From NCBI RefSeq assembly GCF_037975245.1, contig NC_092564.1:18632984-18696983 (forward strand): DNA of 64,000 nt, given 5' to 3'. Of this stretch, positions 35,830-48,314 are shown in pieces. This DNA comes from Apostichopus japonicus (Eukaryota > Echinodermata > Holothuroidea > Aspidochirotida > Stichopodidae). The position numbers and the translations under genes were made by a program. The notes below the pieces were generated by a model that searched no databases, was not told the DNA's origin, and worked only from the letters and a program-made list of their open reading frames with translations. The number at the start of each line of letters is the position of its first letter. The first letter of the stretch is position 1.

Positions 35830-38800
35830 AAACCCTGGAATTTCTGCTTTGGGGAATCGACGTGATGTAGCAGTTATAGGCTGAATAGGCTACTATGGTA
35901 TGATGATTTCTCTATATCAATGCTAACAGCAATTTGGTCGGTTGATGTGCAAAGTACAGTTTGGGAGAGACGAAAAAAGGTAGCATATTGGTATTTCGAC
36001 TCAGTAATTGAACCGGACAAGAATACTACTTAGGCCTCTATAATCAAATTATGATGAACTATAACATTAGCGGAACTCTCAATTAATGGATAGTTATTAG
36101 GGAACTTCTTCTATCTACAGCCACTATAAACTGTTTCGTACAGACTATGACTCCATGTGTGATTTGATAACGGTGAGGTTATTGTTCTCGAAAACAGCCA
36201 AGTTGTAATCGTCGTTATTCTCAAGCCAAAATCTTACATTTTGTAACAAGTAGGCTAGATGTAATTAATTGGTGCTGAATGGGTCCCCCCCCCCCCTTCC
36301 TTTGTGATAGTATTATTGTAAGAAATTTTGAGCAAGTTTGATTAACAGATGTGATATTTCATGTAAATAATATTAGCCTCAATACAAATTCAACGGACCT
36401 ACTATATAGGCATGTAAAAATCGAAAATCTGTCCTCACTATATAGGGCAAGAACGAATGGCGTGAACATTCATAATCAGATGGAACACGAATAATCTATC
36501 ATGTTTACTAAAGTTTGGATATCTGGGAAAGGAACAATCGTCGAGGTAATTATAAATCCATTTGCAAGAAAATGTTGCGTGCAATAAATAATCCCGGATT
36601 ATTGAAAAACATGTACGGGTACTTAACTGCGAGCCAAATATGCAGAAAAAAAGGGGTCTTTTAGAGAATTAGAAAAATACAATGCACAACAAGAATTATG
36701 CTTGCAAAATAGCTACATGTGCATGCTGATGGTCATAATAGCCTGAAGTAAAATCGAGTCCAACTCAGTCGTATATTTTGACTTTGATCAAAACGGGCTA
36801 AAGAGATTCCATGTATAGCATGCCTCCTTTTCGTCCAACATTAACCGCTAGTATTTACCAGGTAATTTTCATTTGACTTTGTTCCGACACGCACCTGTAA
36901 TAAAAGTCTTGCATTTTTCGAATGACTGATTGATTTCATTCACTTGTGCGTCACTTTTGTATGTCAAAGACCTAAATATGCAAATTACCGTTGGTAGCTT
37001 CCGCAATCAAAGATAAAATTGATGAAATAACTGTAAAAATAGCGAAAGCCGTTTTTCCGGATTGTAATTCGATTCAGAAAGGAAAACAAAAAGAGAAAAG
37101 AAAAAAAGGTTTTCAAACAGTAAGTGTATACACTTCTTTTCGCTTTTTTTTTTTAATTTTCATGGACGTTTGCGGCGTCAATAAAGGAATTAAAATAAAA
37201 TATGAAAACTCGCGAGTGACGAAAAAACAAAAAACAGATTAATCAACTGAAGAGAATCAATGCAAATATAAAACGTAAGTGATCCAAACAAATAATACAA
37301 AATGATTCCGTTCTTCTTTCTATTCTTTTCCTTGTTTTTTGTTCTTTTGTTGTTTGTTCTTTTGTGTTTTGTTCTTTTGTTGTTTGCTCTGTCTTGTGTT
37401 CTTGCCGAAACAAACGTCAAAAGCTTGAATAAACGGAAAACAAAGCCATCCTTTTTCTTCTAGAATTACAGAACGAAATGAGTTTATTGATATTAACCTT
37501 TAATGCATGAAAGTTTAACTCGGCAATGGGATTATTATACAGTTTATTTGTAATCGAGAATTTAAGTTAATATATTTTATCAAATCATCTACCGGTACTC
37601 GTTTGCTGCAGGGGCCGACTGATAAAATCCGCATTTTTAGTCAATGAAATAACATAGAGTGAGTTAAACTGAATATCGCTGTTGCATTTCGGTTAAGACT
37701 GACTAAGATTGGCCGATGCATTTGTGAGAAGGGGTTGGGGTGGGGGAGGGGCGATAAATCTGTTATAATATGGAACAAGTCAATTAGTGTTGTAGAACTA
37801 GCCACAGGATTGTTATTCTATTATGAGTGATGATTGATTAACATATTTGGATACGGAGGGCGTCACTAAATATGTTATGTATTTCTATCTAAACGATTTT
37901 TTTTACCTCATTTATTGACCAATGTTGTATTTTCATATATATTAATCGTACACGAAAACATGACAATTCGTTGCATGTGTGAGTTTAAAGAAAATAACAT
38001 GGATAACGAAGCACTTTCGCAAAATACAAAGTCTTTATTCCATGTCCTATATGGAGAGGCAGATATTGCATCAAAACTAATCACTTCACAATTTTAAATC
38101 GAAAGGCAAGTGTTATTCGTCATAGTGAAAGAACGTTTACTTTTATATTTTTTTTTTAGAAATTAATATTTCAACATTTAACAAAAAAATTAATTTATAG
38201 AAGAACTCATCTATTGTAGGCATCGTCTAATTTTGTTTACATTTGAAAAATATAATAATTTAAATGAAAAATTAAGAAGTTGAAAGGGTGATTAATAAGT
38301 CTGTTGAAGCAAAAGAAAATATCCTCTTTCGAGAAAATAAACTGTCGCTTCAAAGAAACGTTTCTTCTACGTCTATAACAGAAAAAGACGAATCAATATG
38401 ACATTGCCATGAGAATAAATTTCATCTAATGTCTCTCCCTCTTTTTAACAAATCGAGTATAAGGAACTATCAATTAAATTCATAAGAAATAAGAGTCCAT
38501 TTGTCCCAAGTACCCGATGAATCAAACGAAACTGGAAAAAAAAAATGGAGTTTTACCTTCCGAACCGAATAAAACAAAAGGAAGAAAAATAATTGTGCTG
38601 TCAAATACCATTCTTGAATTAACTTTCGGCTACCAAATCTCTGATGATTCAAATGTCAAATATGTTCGACTATATAGATTCTGCAAGAATTGTTACTTTA
38701 AACTCCAACGACTCAGGTATTTGAAAGGAAATTGAATTAAATATAAGGGCACTCAGAGAGAATAAAACAGGCAGGTGGATTCATTCAATCGTTACTAAGA

Positions 38801-39225
38801 ATGCATATTGAAATTGTTAGTCTCTTGCTTTCTGCGTTCAAGCAGTATAACTTCTGTGATGTTTTTATTGCTTCTTTCAATCATGGAGTTACTTCCAGGT
38901 TCAATAAAAATAACAGAAATGATAAAAAATAAATACAAAAAATCCTCATTTCGGCCTTCATCTTAAAAGTATAGCTTCAAGTTTTTGAAAGAGATGAAGT
39001 CGGCTGAATATGTCTACAAATAACAAAATACATTAAAAAGAACATTTTTGTGCTGATATTGATGAATTTGTTGAAACTGTTTGAAGTTGAATTCACATAA
39101 GAATGTAGTTTAATCAGAATTACTAGCCAAGTTTCATCTGAAATATAATTCTAAAAAAAAAAAAAAAAAATTTGGAAATGTAATCATTTGCGTTTTATTG
39201 GTATGGAATAACTGAAATATGATAA
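35830..39225. other. No recognisable gene
   Basis: AT-rich sequence with C-run near 36285, G-run near 37737 and TTTTGTTGTTTGTTC low-complexity at 37325-37390. Nothing else recognised. Confidence 0.5.
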
Positions 39226-39226
39226 G

Positions 39227-39254
<28 letters not shown>
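39227..39254. repeat. (TA)n at the 3' end of SINE family 2, copy 1
   Basis: (TA)n joined to the 3' end of the minus-strand SINE. It may be the SINE tail. Confidence 0.85.
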
Positions 39255-39257
<3 letters not shown>

Positions 39258-39390
39258 GAAAATCGTAATGAGTTGGACAATCAAGAACAGTGAAAAAACT
39301 TTCAGCCTCCACCGGGATTCGAACCACGGGCCTCCCGCTCTGTACGCGGACACCCTAACCACTAGGCTATGGACGCTGATTGTATGTCCA
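39255..39390 (-). mobile_element. tRNA-derived SINE, family 2, copy 1
   Basis: On the minus strand: ACAATCAGCGTCC, box A TAGCCTAGTGG (39369-39359), and box B GGTTCGAATCC (39325-39315). A short tail with CTGTTCTTGATTGTCCAACTC runs into (TA)n. It is very similar to the copy at 39663-39788. Confidence 0.75.
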
Positions 39391-39533
39391 GAGGTTCGAA
39401 ACCGGTAAGGAAGATCGTAATTCCACTGTAGGCGTTTGTCACCTGTATCGAACAATACTAGTTCTGTTTTTGGTGACATATTTTGCCTTACTCTAGAGAT
39501 CAAACATGATGCTAACCAACTCGAAAATCATTT

Positions 39534-39573
39534 GTGATTCCTAAAGCCGGATCTCGAAAGAGATACTTTGAAC

Positions 39574-39579
<6 letters not shown>
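39534..39579 (-). repeat. (TA)n-linked dispersed repeat, copy 2
   Basis: Reverse complement of 6727-6772, again with the hairpin ATCTCTTTCGAGAT and adjoining (TA)n. Confidence 0.6.

Positions 39580-39662
<83 letters not shown>
39580..39662. repeat. (TA)n microsatellite
   Basis: Pure (TA)n of about 41 units between the dispersed repeat and SINE copy 2. Confidence 0.95.
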
Positions 39663-39666
<4 letters not shown>

Positions 39667-39788
39667 GACATTGTAGTGAGTTGGAAAATCCAGAACAGTG
39701 GAAAACCTCCACCAGGATTCGAACCCGGGCCTCCCGCTTTATATGCGGACACCCTAACCACTAGGCTATGGACGCTGATTGTATATAT
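39663..39788 (-). mobile_element. tRNA-derived SINE, family 2, copy 2
   Basis: Box A TAGCCTAGTGG is at 39768-39758 and box B GGTTCGAATCC at 39725-39715 (minus). It has the same head and tail as the copy at 39255-39390 and again ends in (TA)n. Confidence 0.75.
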
Positions 39789-39789
39789 G

Positions 39790-40876
39790 ATTATTTATTT
39801 TCATTTTTCATATTCCAAACTACACGTATGCCTACAGGTATTCCGGGGAAAAGTGTCTTACATATAGCTTTATAAACTCCTCTTGGTAAATACGTTCATG
39901 AATAACTTTAAGCATTATTTTAAACCCACTCATTGTTAGTCGCTTAATGGTGCTGTGCGTAAACCCCTAGCAGACTGGCCGATTTAAACAGACATCCTAC
40001 CATTTGCCAATGTAGTTTATAGAAAAGCTTGCCGTAAGAAAAAGAAGTAAAAAAAAGAAGAAAAACACCCATAAACACATTGCGGCCTCATTCGTTCAAT
40101 GGATACCTCTACATGGTGACGTCACTCGGCCATCAATAGAGGCCTAGGCGATGAATTTATTTCTGTATTTTTTTTATCTTCTTTTCTATACGTTAACATG
40201 AGATATAGGTGTGCTCAAAGTTGAACTTAAACCTTGACAACCACATGGAGACTGCTCTTTTTTCTGGTTTCGCCTTTTCGCATGTTGCTTATGTTGATGT
40301 CGTTAGAAGATTTTTTGTTCAGGCGACTAATGTGGAGTGCGTACTTATTCGAAACTCTTTTGTCAAAGTAAGTCTTCCAGTAAAATGCCTGCATGTATTA
40401 CTAATGGAAAAGAGAAGCAACTTTTCACCTTGAGACGTAAGCATGCTGGAAGCTATGACAACTGGAGAGTAGTTGATGCCGAAAAACTCTCAAGAATTGT
40501 CAATCGAATAAGATATATATATATTAAAAGGGTTTCAGGTCTATCGGGGTTCCACTGTCTCGTATATAGTAGTATGGTACCGCAGTTTTATTACAGAATA
40601 TCCATGGTTACCGATTAACGAGAAGATTATAACGAGAGCATTGAGAAATTCCACGCACGAATATGCAAGTATTAGACTTGTTTGTAGTATGACAGCAGTT
40701 GCACTGAGTACACACTTACTGAAATCCTCTTGCTATCAGCACGAGTACAAGGTTCAATAGGGGCGAGTACATCATGTTCAATTCTGTATTTATAAATTAG
40801 TATATATATAATCAATAATGCCCAGAGAGCAAAGACGAGCACGAACAAGATGCAATAGGGCAAGTTCTAAGTGTAT

Positions 40877-40912
<36 letters not shown>

Positions 40913-42000
40913 GCTCTAACAATACATTTCTTGCAACAGAAACACAATCTAAGGACAATACTATATATCTGGAAACACTTAACGTGTATCTATTAAGTAT
41001 GCCCTTTTCCAACATACGACAAGTAAGCCCTATGAAAGCGTCAAGCCCATATTAGAAAACTGTTGGTATTTTTTAATTTTTTTCTTCAAACAGAGTTGAA
41101 AGCCAAAGTGTCGATGTTAGTTGAGATTTCCATAGATTGTATTGCCTATGTCTATGATATTGCTCACAGAAAACAGTCACACCATCACTAACCCAAATTT
41201 GAATTTGAATTTTAGGGTAAACTGTCTTGGCGACATTTGGAAAGATTAACGACATAGTTCAAAGCAAATTTGGCATGAACTGTAACTCAATTTTGCCCGA
41301 ACTGAAAAAATTACTATTTCAAGCGTCGTGTATTTAGATAACCAAGCATATACCTTATAACACACCTTGATGTCTGGCCTCTGAAATTTTTGAGAGATGA
41401 ATGCTGAGGTTGGTGAATTCCATTAAATTAATTGGTAGTCCTTGATAAAACAGGTCTGCTTGATGTTAATTCAAACATCACTGCTCAACGATGTTACCGT
41501 CAAAACATTTTGTTTATAACACGCTTCTATGTATGTTTTACAAAGAAAGAAAGAAAGAACAACAGTGGTGAGAAAAATAGGCTGGTACGGTTGAAACTGT
41601 TCTTTCTTAACAATTAGTAAGGGGCATGAAGGTAACATCGGTGGATATACGACGCCCACTTAGCATCATTTGTGCTCTAATCCAAGATTAAAGATCTCGA
41701 TTCGTTTTAAGTTTCTTCTAACTCTACTTTAATATAATAGAAGAGTTAATTGCAATTGTTTGATAACAGCTGCTATAAGTAGCACAGTTAATTTTGGTCT
41801 GCTTCTTTAACTTAGTTAAAAGGTAAAAAGAGTTGTTGTCTTTGCAAGGTTTATTAGAGAAACTTTGGTACTACTTATGAAAGAAAACAAAAGTATAGAG
41901 AAAAGACATGACATGAAATGCCAAAAAAAAACGACAACCTAAGAACAAATTGTATCATGAGTCTTTGCATACTATACATTCACAATTGATGCAATTGGTT
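39790..42000. other. No recognisable gene; (TA)n at 40880-40910
   Basis: An ORF at 40209-40433 contains a good donor-like AAAGTAAGTC near 40366 but has no recognisable domain. Short (TA)n at 40880-40910. Nothing else recognised. Confidence 0.4.
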
Positions 42001-42003
42001 TCA

Positions 42004-42103
<100 letters not shown>

Positions 42104-42104
42104 A

Positions 42105-43231
42105 CAGTTAGGGATACCAAATGATCATATCAATGTTGTTGTTTTTCAACCATGTGGGTGTTTTCTGCATGGTAAATTACAAGCTTTTAAAGAGAAAGAG
42201 ACGGCCTCGACCAAAGGAAATTTTATCGGCTAAATATTCAGAATTCCAACTTGTGTTCAATAAATATTACATTTGAAATAACACCAACAATATTTACTGC
42301 TAGGGTATCAGGGCAATTGACCTTTCAGTTTTCTTGCATCATTCACTTCATAAAGTAGCCGGCGAGTGATTTCAGCGGTAGTTTTCTTGTCCTTTTAGTT
42401 TGTCTTCTGTCTGAAGGCTGTCTCGTCAACCGAAAAACGATGATGTCTAAACTAAGAGTTGACATTTAGTATGTTGTCTAAAATCTTTCCTAACTTAAAG
42501 GGAAAATGAATGAAATAGCCAGCAATTAATCTGTTTTTTTTTTTTTTTTTTAATAAAAGCGATTTAATGGTCAGCAAACTTTGAAGTTTCAGAAGCTGTT
42601 TGATAGTATAGCGGTCTCATACTAAAATGCATTAAATTTAATTTTAATAATTTGACTGGTAAAATTTGAAAGTTCTTGGAAAATATCCTTCGTGATTTAT
42701 GTATGTATATTATAGATATGGAAACGTGTCTGTGTGATAAAACTTTAAATTGTGATGGAATTAAATCATTTATTACCTATCACCTTACACACAACCCCAC
42801 TATCACATTTTTGTGAAGAAATCTTTGTGAAGAACTCACCAAAAAGAGCTAAGAAAAGTCTTGTTCCGTATTAAGGTTGTTGTTTCTGAGAGCTCACACT
42901 TTGTAAATTGTGACGTCAGTTTGTTTGAAGACCGCCGTGGAGTCACCGTATAAGGTCAGATATAGCTCGGTATGGGTATGCGGTCATTAGGTCACTGGTG
43001 CGAATTTTCGTTCTAAGCCCCACATTGCGTTTGGTCTTGGTAGCCTGCATTTTGAGGAAATTCTGGGATATAGCTTTCTGACATGTTGACTAAGCCATGG
43101 CCGATAATTCTTCTGGGCTGTATGGACTACATCCAACCATCAAAAAGATACTTTCTTCTGTTGCCAAAGTTACGCTATCGAGTCCAATACTGTCCAGTAA
43201 TTAAACACACGTTTATAATCATACGATAAAC
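42105..43231. other. No recognisable gene
   Basis: AT-rich with poly(T) near 42535. A 35-codon ORF at 43097-43204 has a good start context (GCCATGG) but no other support. Confidence 0.4.
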
Positions 43232-43239
43232 CTAATTGT

Positions 43240-43613
43240 CAGTGGCGGAGCTAGGGGTATTGGTCAGGGGGTCGAGAATGGTCTGTAGGGGCGCTTCCGA
43301 CACTATCTTAGCGGAGCGCCACCACAGGCTGGCGCGGAGCGCACAGACATTTTTTTGAATAAAGATACTCCCTAGATCGCCGGAAATTACCCTATCCAGG
43401 CCTTGCTAATTTGCAGATAAACGAAGAATAAATAGGTGTCCGCCAACAAAATGTGACAAATGTCAATAGGTAGATGAGAGCGCAATAAAAAAAGTCAATA
43501 ATCGCGAATAAGTAAAGAGTGGTAAAAAGCTGAAAAGGGCGCCAGCAGTCCATTTGAGTCCGTCGGGGGGGGGGGGCATCCGCCCCCCTGACTGTATGGA
43601 CACTCCGCCACTG
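43240..43613 (+). mobile_element. hAT-like MITE with exact 8-bp TSD
   Basis: The ends are CAGTGGCGGAG and the inverse CTCCGCCACTG. The flanks are CTAATTGT at 43232-43239 and 43614-43621, identical. It carries the conserved hairpin module (GCGCCACCACAGGCTGGCGC) at about 43310-43345. 374 bp, non-coding. Confidence 0.85.
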
Positions 43614-43624
43614 CTAATTGTGCT

Positions 43625-44290
43625 GAGACGTTTATTGCACAGCGTATTGTATAGGCGTTTTCTGCCATTTTATGTAGGTTTGGGCATACTATATGGAACA
43701 TGACGGTTAAAGTTCACATTCGTGTCATCCGGAATACAAGTCTAGATTGCTCGCCAATGATCGTTCAGCACATAGGGATATGCATGGGCTCTCGTCCATG
43801 GCAGCTAACGAGGTATACAGGCAGGTTATATGTCGTATAATGACTTCAAAGTACCTATTCAATATGACGAAAGGCGTTTCCTCTGCATAATAATTCGATT
43901 ATCTAAAAAAGAGCAAATTATTTTCTGGAGCACAAAGTGCATATGATCGAATGATCTCTTTACAGTGTTTAGCATTATTTTCATTTAGATTTTTGTTTTT
44001 GCCATTTTTTATTTTTGTTTTTGCTTGATGGGTGTAATGTAATATTTCACATGAGTGATCGAGTGGTCCATATGAACATATGGACAGATGACGTTGAGAA
44101 ATAGAGAAACAAAAATGTAACAGCCTTGAAAAAACACAACTAATAACATTACCATGTCCACCAGAAATAAGAAAGAAAATCCTGTTCCAATGGTAGATAA
44201 TTTCATTTTTTGCCCTGCCATGTGTTACGTATTGAATTACAGTCTTTCATTTACCACCGCATCACATGTTCTGTTGTGAGGTTCCATGGT
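43625..44290. other. No recognisable feature
   Basis: AT-rich spacer between two MITEs. Confidence 0.45.
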
Positions 44291-44296
44291 ATAACA

Positions 44297-44560
44297 TCCC
44301 AGCAAACACAAAACGTTATCATAACATTTTAAAAGAGCCTCTAAAATATGTTTTTATTACGTTAAATGTGGTGTTATAAAAAAGGTCGGCATAACGTTTT
44401 TATGATATATTAATGTTATAGTAACGAAGAAATGTTTTGAATTAATAGCCTGAAAACGTTTTCGTGACATATTTATTACACCACAAATAACGTTATCAAA
44501 ACAAAAGACGAAACGTTTAAACAACGTTTTGTTTTAAAAACGTTTTTGTGTTTGCTGGGA
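44297..44560. mobile_element. TIR MITE (CCCAGCAAACACAAAACGTT type)
   Basis: The left end TCCCAGCAAACACAAAACG and right end CGTTTTTGTGTTTGCTGGGA are inverted repeats of about 20 bp. The interior is rich in AACGTTT motifs. 264 bp, non-coding. The target duplication is not clear. This terminal sequence is one I recall from animal MITEs, but I do not assign a superfamily. Confidence 0.7.
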
Positions 44561-44564
44561 TAGT

Positions 44565-45107
44565 ACGTATAGGAACGACTGCACCTCAATGGTAAACCTA
44601 AGATAATATACATCGATGAAATATAGTGATGAGATATGACTACTGTGAGGATTTAATATTGTATTCAATGTGATACATACATATATACATATATTTGTGA
44701 TATATATAGTGATTTCCGAAGCTTTGAAGATAAGTTTTTGACTGATAGAAGAGAAACATAAAATAATGACCCTGTTGAAATGGTTGCATATAAATTTTAC
44801 TTATTTGAAGCAAACTTGAATTATCCACGTGTGATGTCACAGGAGCACTGTGACAAGTCCTCTTTTCGTTTCAGGTTTATATAACTATAGGTCTGTAGGC
44901 GTGTTATCCAAATAACTATATATACGGTACCCTTGTTTTTAATATTATTATTTATTTTTTTATATTTTGTGTTCGTGTAGTTTTTGAATTAGCACCTGTG
45001 GGAGAAGAGAGCCAGATTAAGTGGATCGGAAGACGTCACTTGAGTTTGTAGAAAGTAAATTTATGGAAGACCAACAAAACCGTGAGGATAATATCAGATG
45101 TTGCACG
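44565..45107. other. No recognisable feature
   Basis: AT-rich spacer. Nothing recognised. Confidence 0.45.
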
Positions 45108-45115
45108 TATTCAAT

Positions 45116-45476
45116 CAGTGGCGTAGGAAGGTACTTTTGAGTGGGGGGGCTGAAGACTGATGGCCGGCCTGGGGGAGGGGTCTAAGGGGAGGGGGTGTCC
45201 CCTCCCCTTTGGATTTTTTTTGCATTTCCAGGTGGCCTCAGATGCAATTTGGTGCAATATAGAACACTTCAACTCCCACTCCATTTTGTAAAGAATTTTG
45301 CATTTTCACCTGGCCTTAAATGCAATTTGGTGCTCCAAATGAGATTTTTTTTCTCATTTGGAAATGAAAAAGGGGTTTTTTGACTTGCGGAGTGGGGGGG
45401 CGGAATGATACTTCCGCCCCCACATTTTTCACTGGGGGGGCTGGCGCCCCCCAGCCCCCCGGTTCCTACGCCCTTG
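45116..45476. mobile_element. hAT-like MITE with exact 8-bp TSD
   Basis: The ends are CAGTGGCGTAGGAAGG and the inverse of CAAGGGCGTAGGAACC. The flanks TATTCAAT at 45108-45115 and 45477-45484 are identical. The interior has GGGTCTAAGGGGAGGGGG and TCCCCTCCCCTTTGG, shared with the host element at 25656-27350. Two GCATTT-CC-GG-CCT...GCAATTTGGTGC half-repeats lie at 45220-45255 and 45300-45335. 361 bp. Confidence 0.85.
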
Positions 45477-45671
45477 TATTCAATTAAAATTTGGGAAAAT
45501 GTTTGCCCAATAACAATTATAATGTGTCTCTCACTTTCTGGCAATTATATAGTTAAAAACGTTGTAATACATAGTACGTACAGTGTAATTGATGAACTAT
45601 ATTGGCCAACAATTTTTAGAGTACACCTTCGAAAGATATGCCAATAAAGTTGATGACGAATCACCCCCTTT

Positions 45672-45760
45672 AATATATATATATATATATATAGATATAC
45701 ACACAATATGGTAATAAATATATATATGGTAATAAATATATATATATATATAGGCCTATA
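45672..45760. repeat. Interrupted (TA)n cluster
   Basis: Three (TA)n blocks, with ATGGTAATAAATA repeated twice between them. Confidence 0.85.
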
Positions 45761-45764
45761 AAGT

Positions 45765-47835
45765 AAAGCATCAAGACGGAGACTAAACGTAAATAATATA
45801 TGTAAACTCTTCCTGAAAGGTTATTAACGTAATCTCGCAGGGGAAATTTTTTTCATTGCTTTATAAAAGATGGTCTTATAGGCTGCTGTCATAAAAAATC
45901 GCAAGCATGAAAAATGCGATGCATTTATAATTTAGCCATCAGCCAAATTTGCCCCATGCATGCAATAACATTTCGTCATACATGCGAACTTTTGTCATGT
46001 TTTGATATGTCCTAGCTATACTACGCGATTTATTTCCTGACTTTTAGAAAGCATTTTATACGCTAGAAAGCATTTGCTTTCTGCTCTTAATTTCTGCTTT
46101 CCTTCCTTACCCTTGTCACAAGTGTCACTTATAATCACAAAGTATAAAATCATATCACATCCGTTACAATTTAACAGTAAAAGAATTTGACGTGTTTTTT
46201 TTTCTTTTCAGCGAAATATAGGGTAGGTCATGTCATATTCTTTGTCAAGAAGCCTTAAAACTTCAAGTAAGTATTCTTTGCAGAATAATATATGAAAAAC
46301 AAAAAGCTTGTATATAACATGATGCAGTCACTTAATTATGTAGACAAATATATTTAACTCGTGAGTAAACTCGTGAGTATACATGAGCACACAATATGCA
46401 GTTCAGGTCGATTGATCATCTTCGAGCTTTACCATGTACATCTATAGCATTGCAAATTGATACTGAAGAATCTTAACAGAAAAAGAGCTTAAAATTATAA
46501 GTTGTAAGAAAAAAATGTTGAAAGCTACCTTTGTTTATGATATGAATAGAAAACAACAACAAAAAGCGACAATAAAATATATGGATAAAGAGTAACCCAA
46601 ACAAATACCCGTAAGTTCCGTGCAAACTTATATGACCAGTTGTGCGAATTTCGGCTGCCGGTGAAACTCTGGGTTGTAGCAAACACAAATTCGCAGTGGA
46701 TCACAATAATTGTGTAGTTTTGCAAAGCTGTCATTACATACGGTACTTCATTATTAACTCAGTATCAATATTAATTCATTTTAATTCTTTCACGGCTCTC
46801 TATATGGCGCCCCCGATTCGCTTCCTGGCAAAACGTCGTGTTTAAAAAAAAAAACGCCGCAATGTTTCACCTTTCTAGTCCGATGATGGTTCATATATAA
46901 CACCACTTACGACTTAATTAAATCCCATACTGAAGATTAACAACAGAGTATAACACTGCCTGTCTCGCCGCACACTGCTGTTGTTGAACGTGAGAACAAC
47001 ACATAACCTACGACATCTGCCACTAATACTCAAGAATGTTACGAATTTGAGAACCGAAAACCAAAAATAACAGCGCAAAAAAGAAACAACACGATACAAA
47101 ACGACTCTGTCCACATGGTTAACGACCTTTTGCAGGTGGATAGGTTCTTGTTGCAAATACCCATTTAAAGATAATAGTGCTCCACATATATAACGCCCAC
47201 ACAGAACACCGCAGATGCTACTTGACCTAAACTTGTGCAGGAGGCGACACGCCATTATTACATAAACATTATATATAATTACTTTGCTTTAAAGTTCATC
47301 CAGATTTCAATGTTTTATCACCTGCCAGTGTATGGAGCCAATTAACTTTTCATCAAAACCAAAAGCTAAACTCGCCAGTCTACGATGGACGCATCGCACT
47401 ACCAGTAAAGTAAAAAATATACTGGCTCTACATAATGTATCATCTCTGGTACGCCTTCCAGGAGAAAAAAAAATAATGAGCAGATCAGTATACGTAAATA
47501 GTTAGATAAGAGATTAATATCATCAAAATCATCATGCAGTTTTACGATATCAGTTGCAATTCAAATTCTTCGGTAGTGTTTACAAGTAGAAAACAAAAAG
47601 GAATCAAAGAGTGGAATAAAACTTACCTCAAATGTATAACGACCATATTGATAATGTGTGAATTTTATTCAGGTCATACTACAGCAGGCACTCTCAATTG
47701 GTCGCCCGCGAATTGTTACAATCCGTTCGGTGATGACAAAACAAAAAATTAAATCGTCCCACAGTCTTGCACTACCTACTCGGATATACGGATCTTTAGA
47801 GCCATAGGCTTCGGTACCTTACTAACCTACTCTAT
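45765..47835. other. No confident gene; possible first exon near 47255
   Basis: A minus-strand ORF (47255-46914) starts ATGGCG and has an Arg/Ser-rich, leader-like N-terminus. It has no partner exon or recognised domain. The rest is AT-rich with nothing recognised. Confidence 0.3.
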
Positions 47836-47837
47836 AT

Positions 47838-48312
47838 ATAAATTGCTTTAGTCTATATAGATATAGTAAGATCTATGGGTTCTCTCTGGCCATCTGCTTC
47901 AAGTAACATGTTTCTTTTCGGCCTTCCAGCCTGTGTACATGAAAGAACGCTGGTACCAGAGAGTATGAATACGGGGGTTGAGCCTCAGACTGGCGACGAC
48001 TTCGTCCGCTGGGACTCATTGGTTGCATCGCTTCCGAACCGGTAAAGCAAGCCAGTGTATAGGCAAGTCTCACTCTAAATAAATTGCTTAAGTCTAGATA
48101 TAGTACGATCGATGGTTTCTCTCTGGCCATCTGCTTCAAGTTATATGTTTCTTTTCGGCCTTCCAGCCTGTGCACATAAAAGAACGCTGGTATCCAGAGA
48201 GTATGGACAAGGTGGTTGAGCCTCAGGCTGGTGACGATTTCGTCCGCTGGGACTTACTGGTGCATCGGTTCCGAACCGGTAAAGCAAGCCAGATCATATA
48301 GGCAAGTCTCAC
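47838..48312. repeat. Two-copy ~239-bp tandem duplication
   Basis: Copy 1 starts near 47838 and copy 2 near 48077. Shared blocks include TCTCTCTGGCCATCTGCTTC, CTTTTCGGCCTTCCAGCCTG, TTCGTCCGCTGGGACT and CGAACCGGTAAAGCAAGCC. The unit is close to a multiple of three, so one minus-strand frame stays open across both. I see no gene. Each unit has a GTCC-GCTG-GGAC stem (48004-48015, 48242-48253). Confidence 0.85.
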
Positions 48313-48314
48313 CG

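Noticed and set aside
40209-40433. ORF followed by a good donor-like GTAAGT
   Set aside because: A lone donor motif is common by chance; there is no acceptor or domain support.
43097-43204. 35-codon ORF with GCCATGG start context
   Set aside because: Too short and without conservation or domain evidence.
46914-47255. Leader-like minus-strand ORF starting ATGGCG
   Set aside because: No continuation into a second exon was found and the protein is not recognised.
47873-48175. 100-codon minus-strand ORF with internal repeat
   Set aside because: It follows from the ~240-bp tandem duplication having a period divisible by three.
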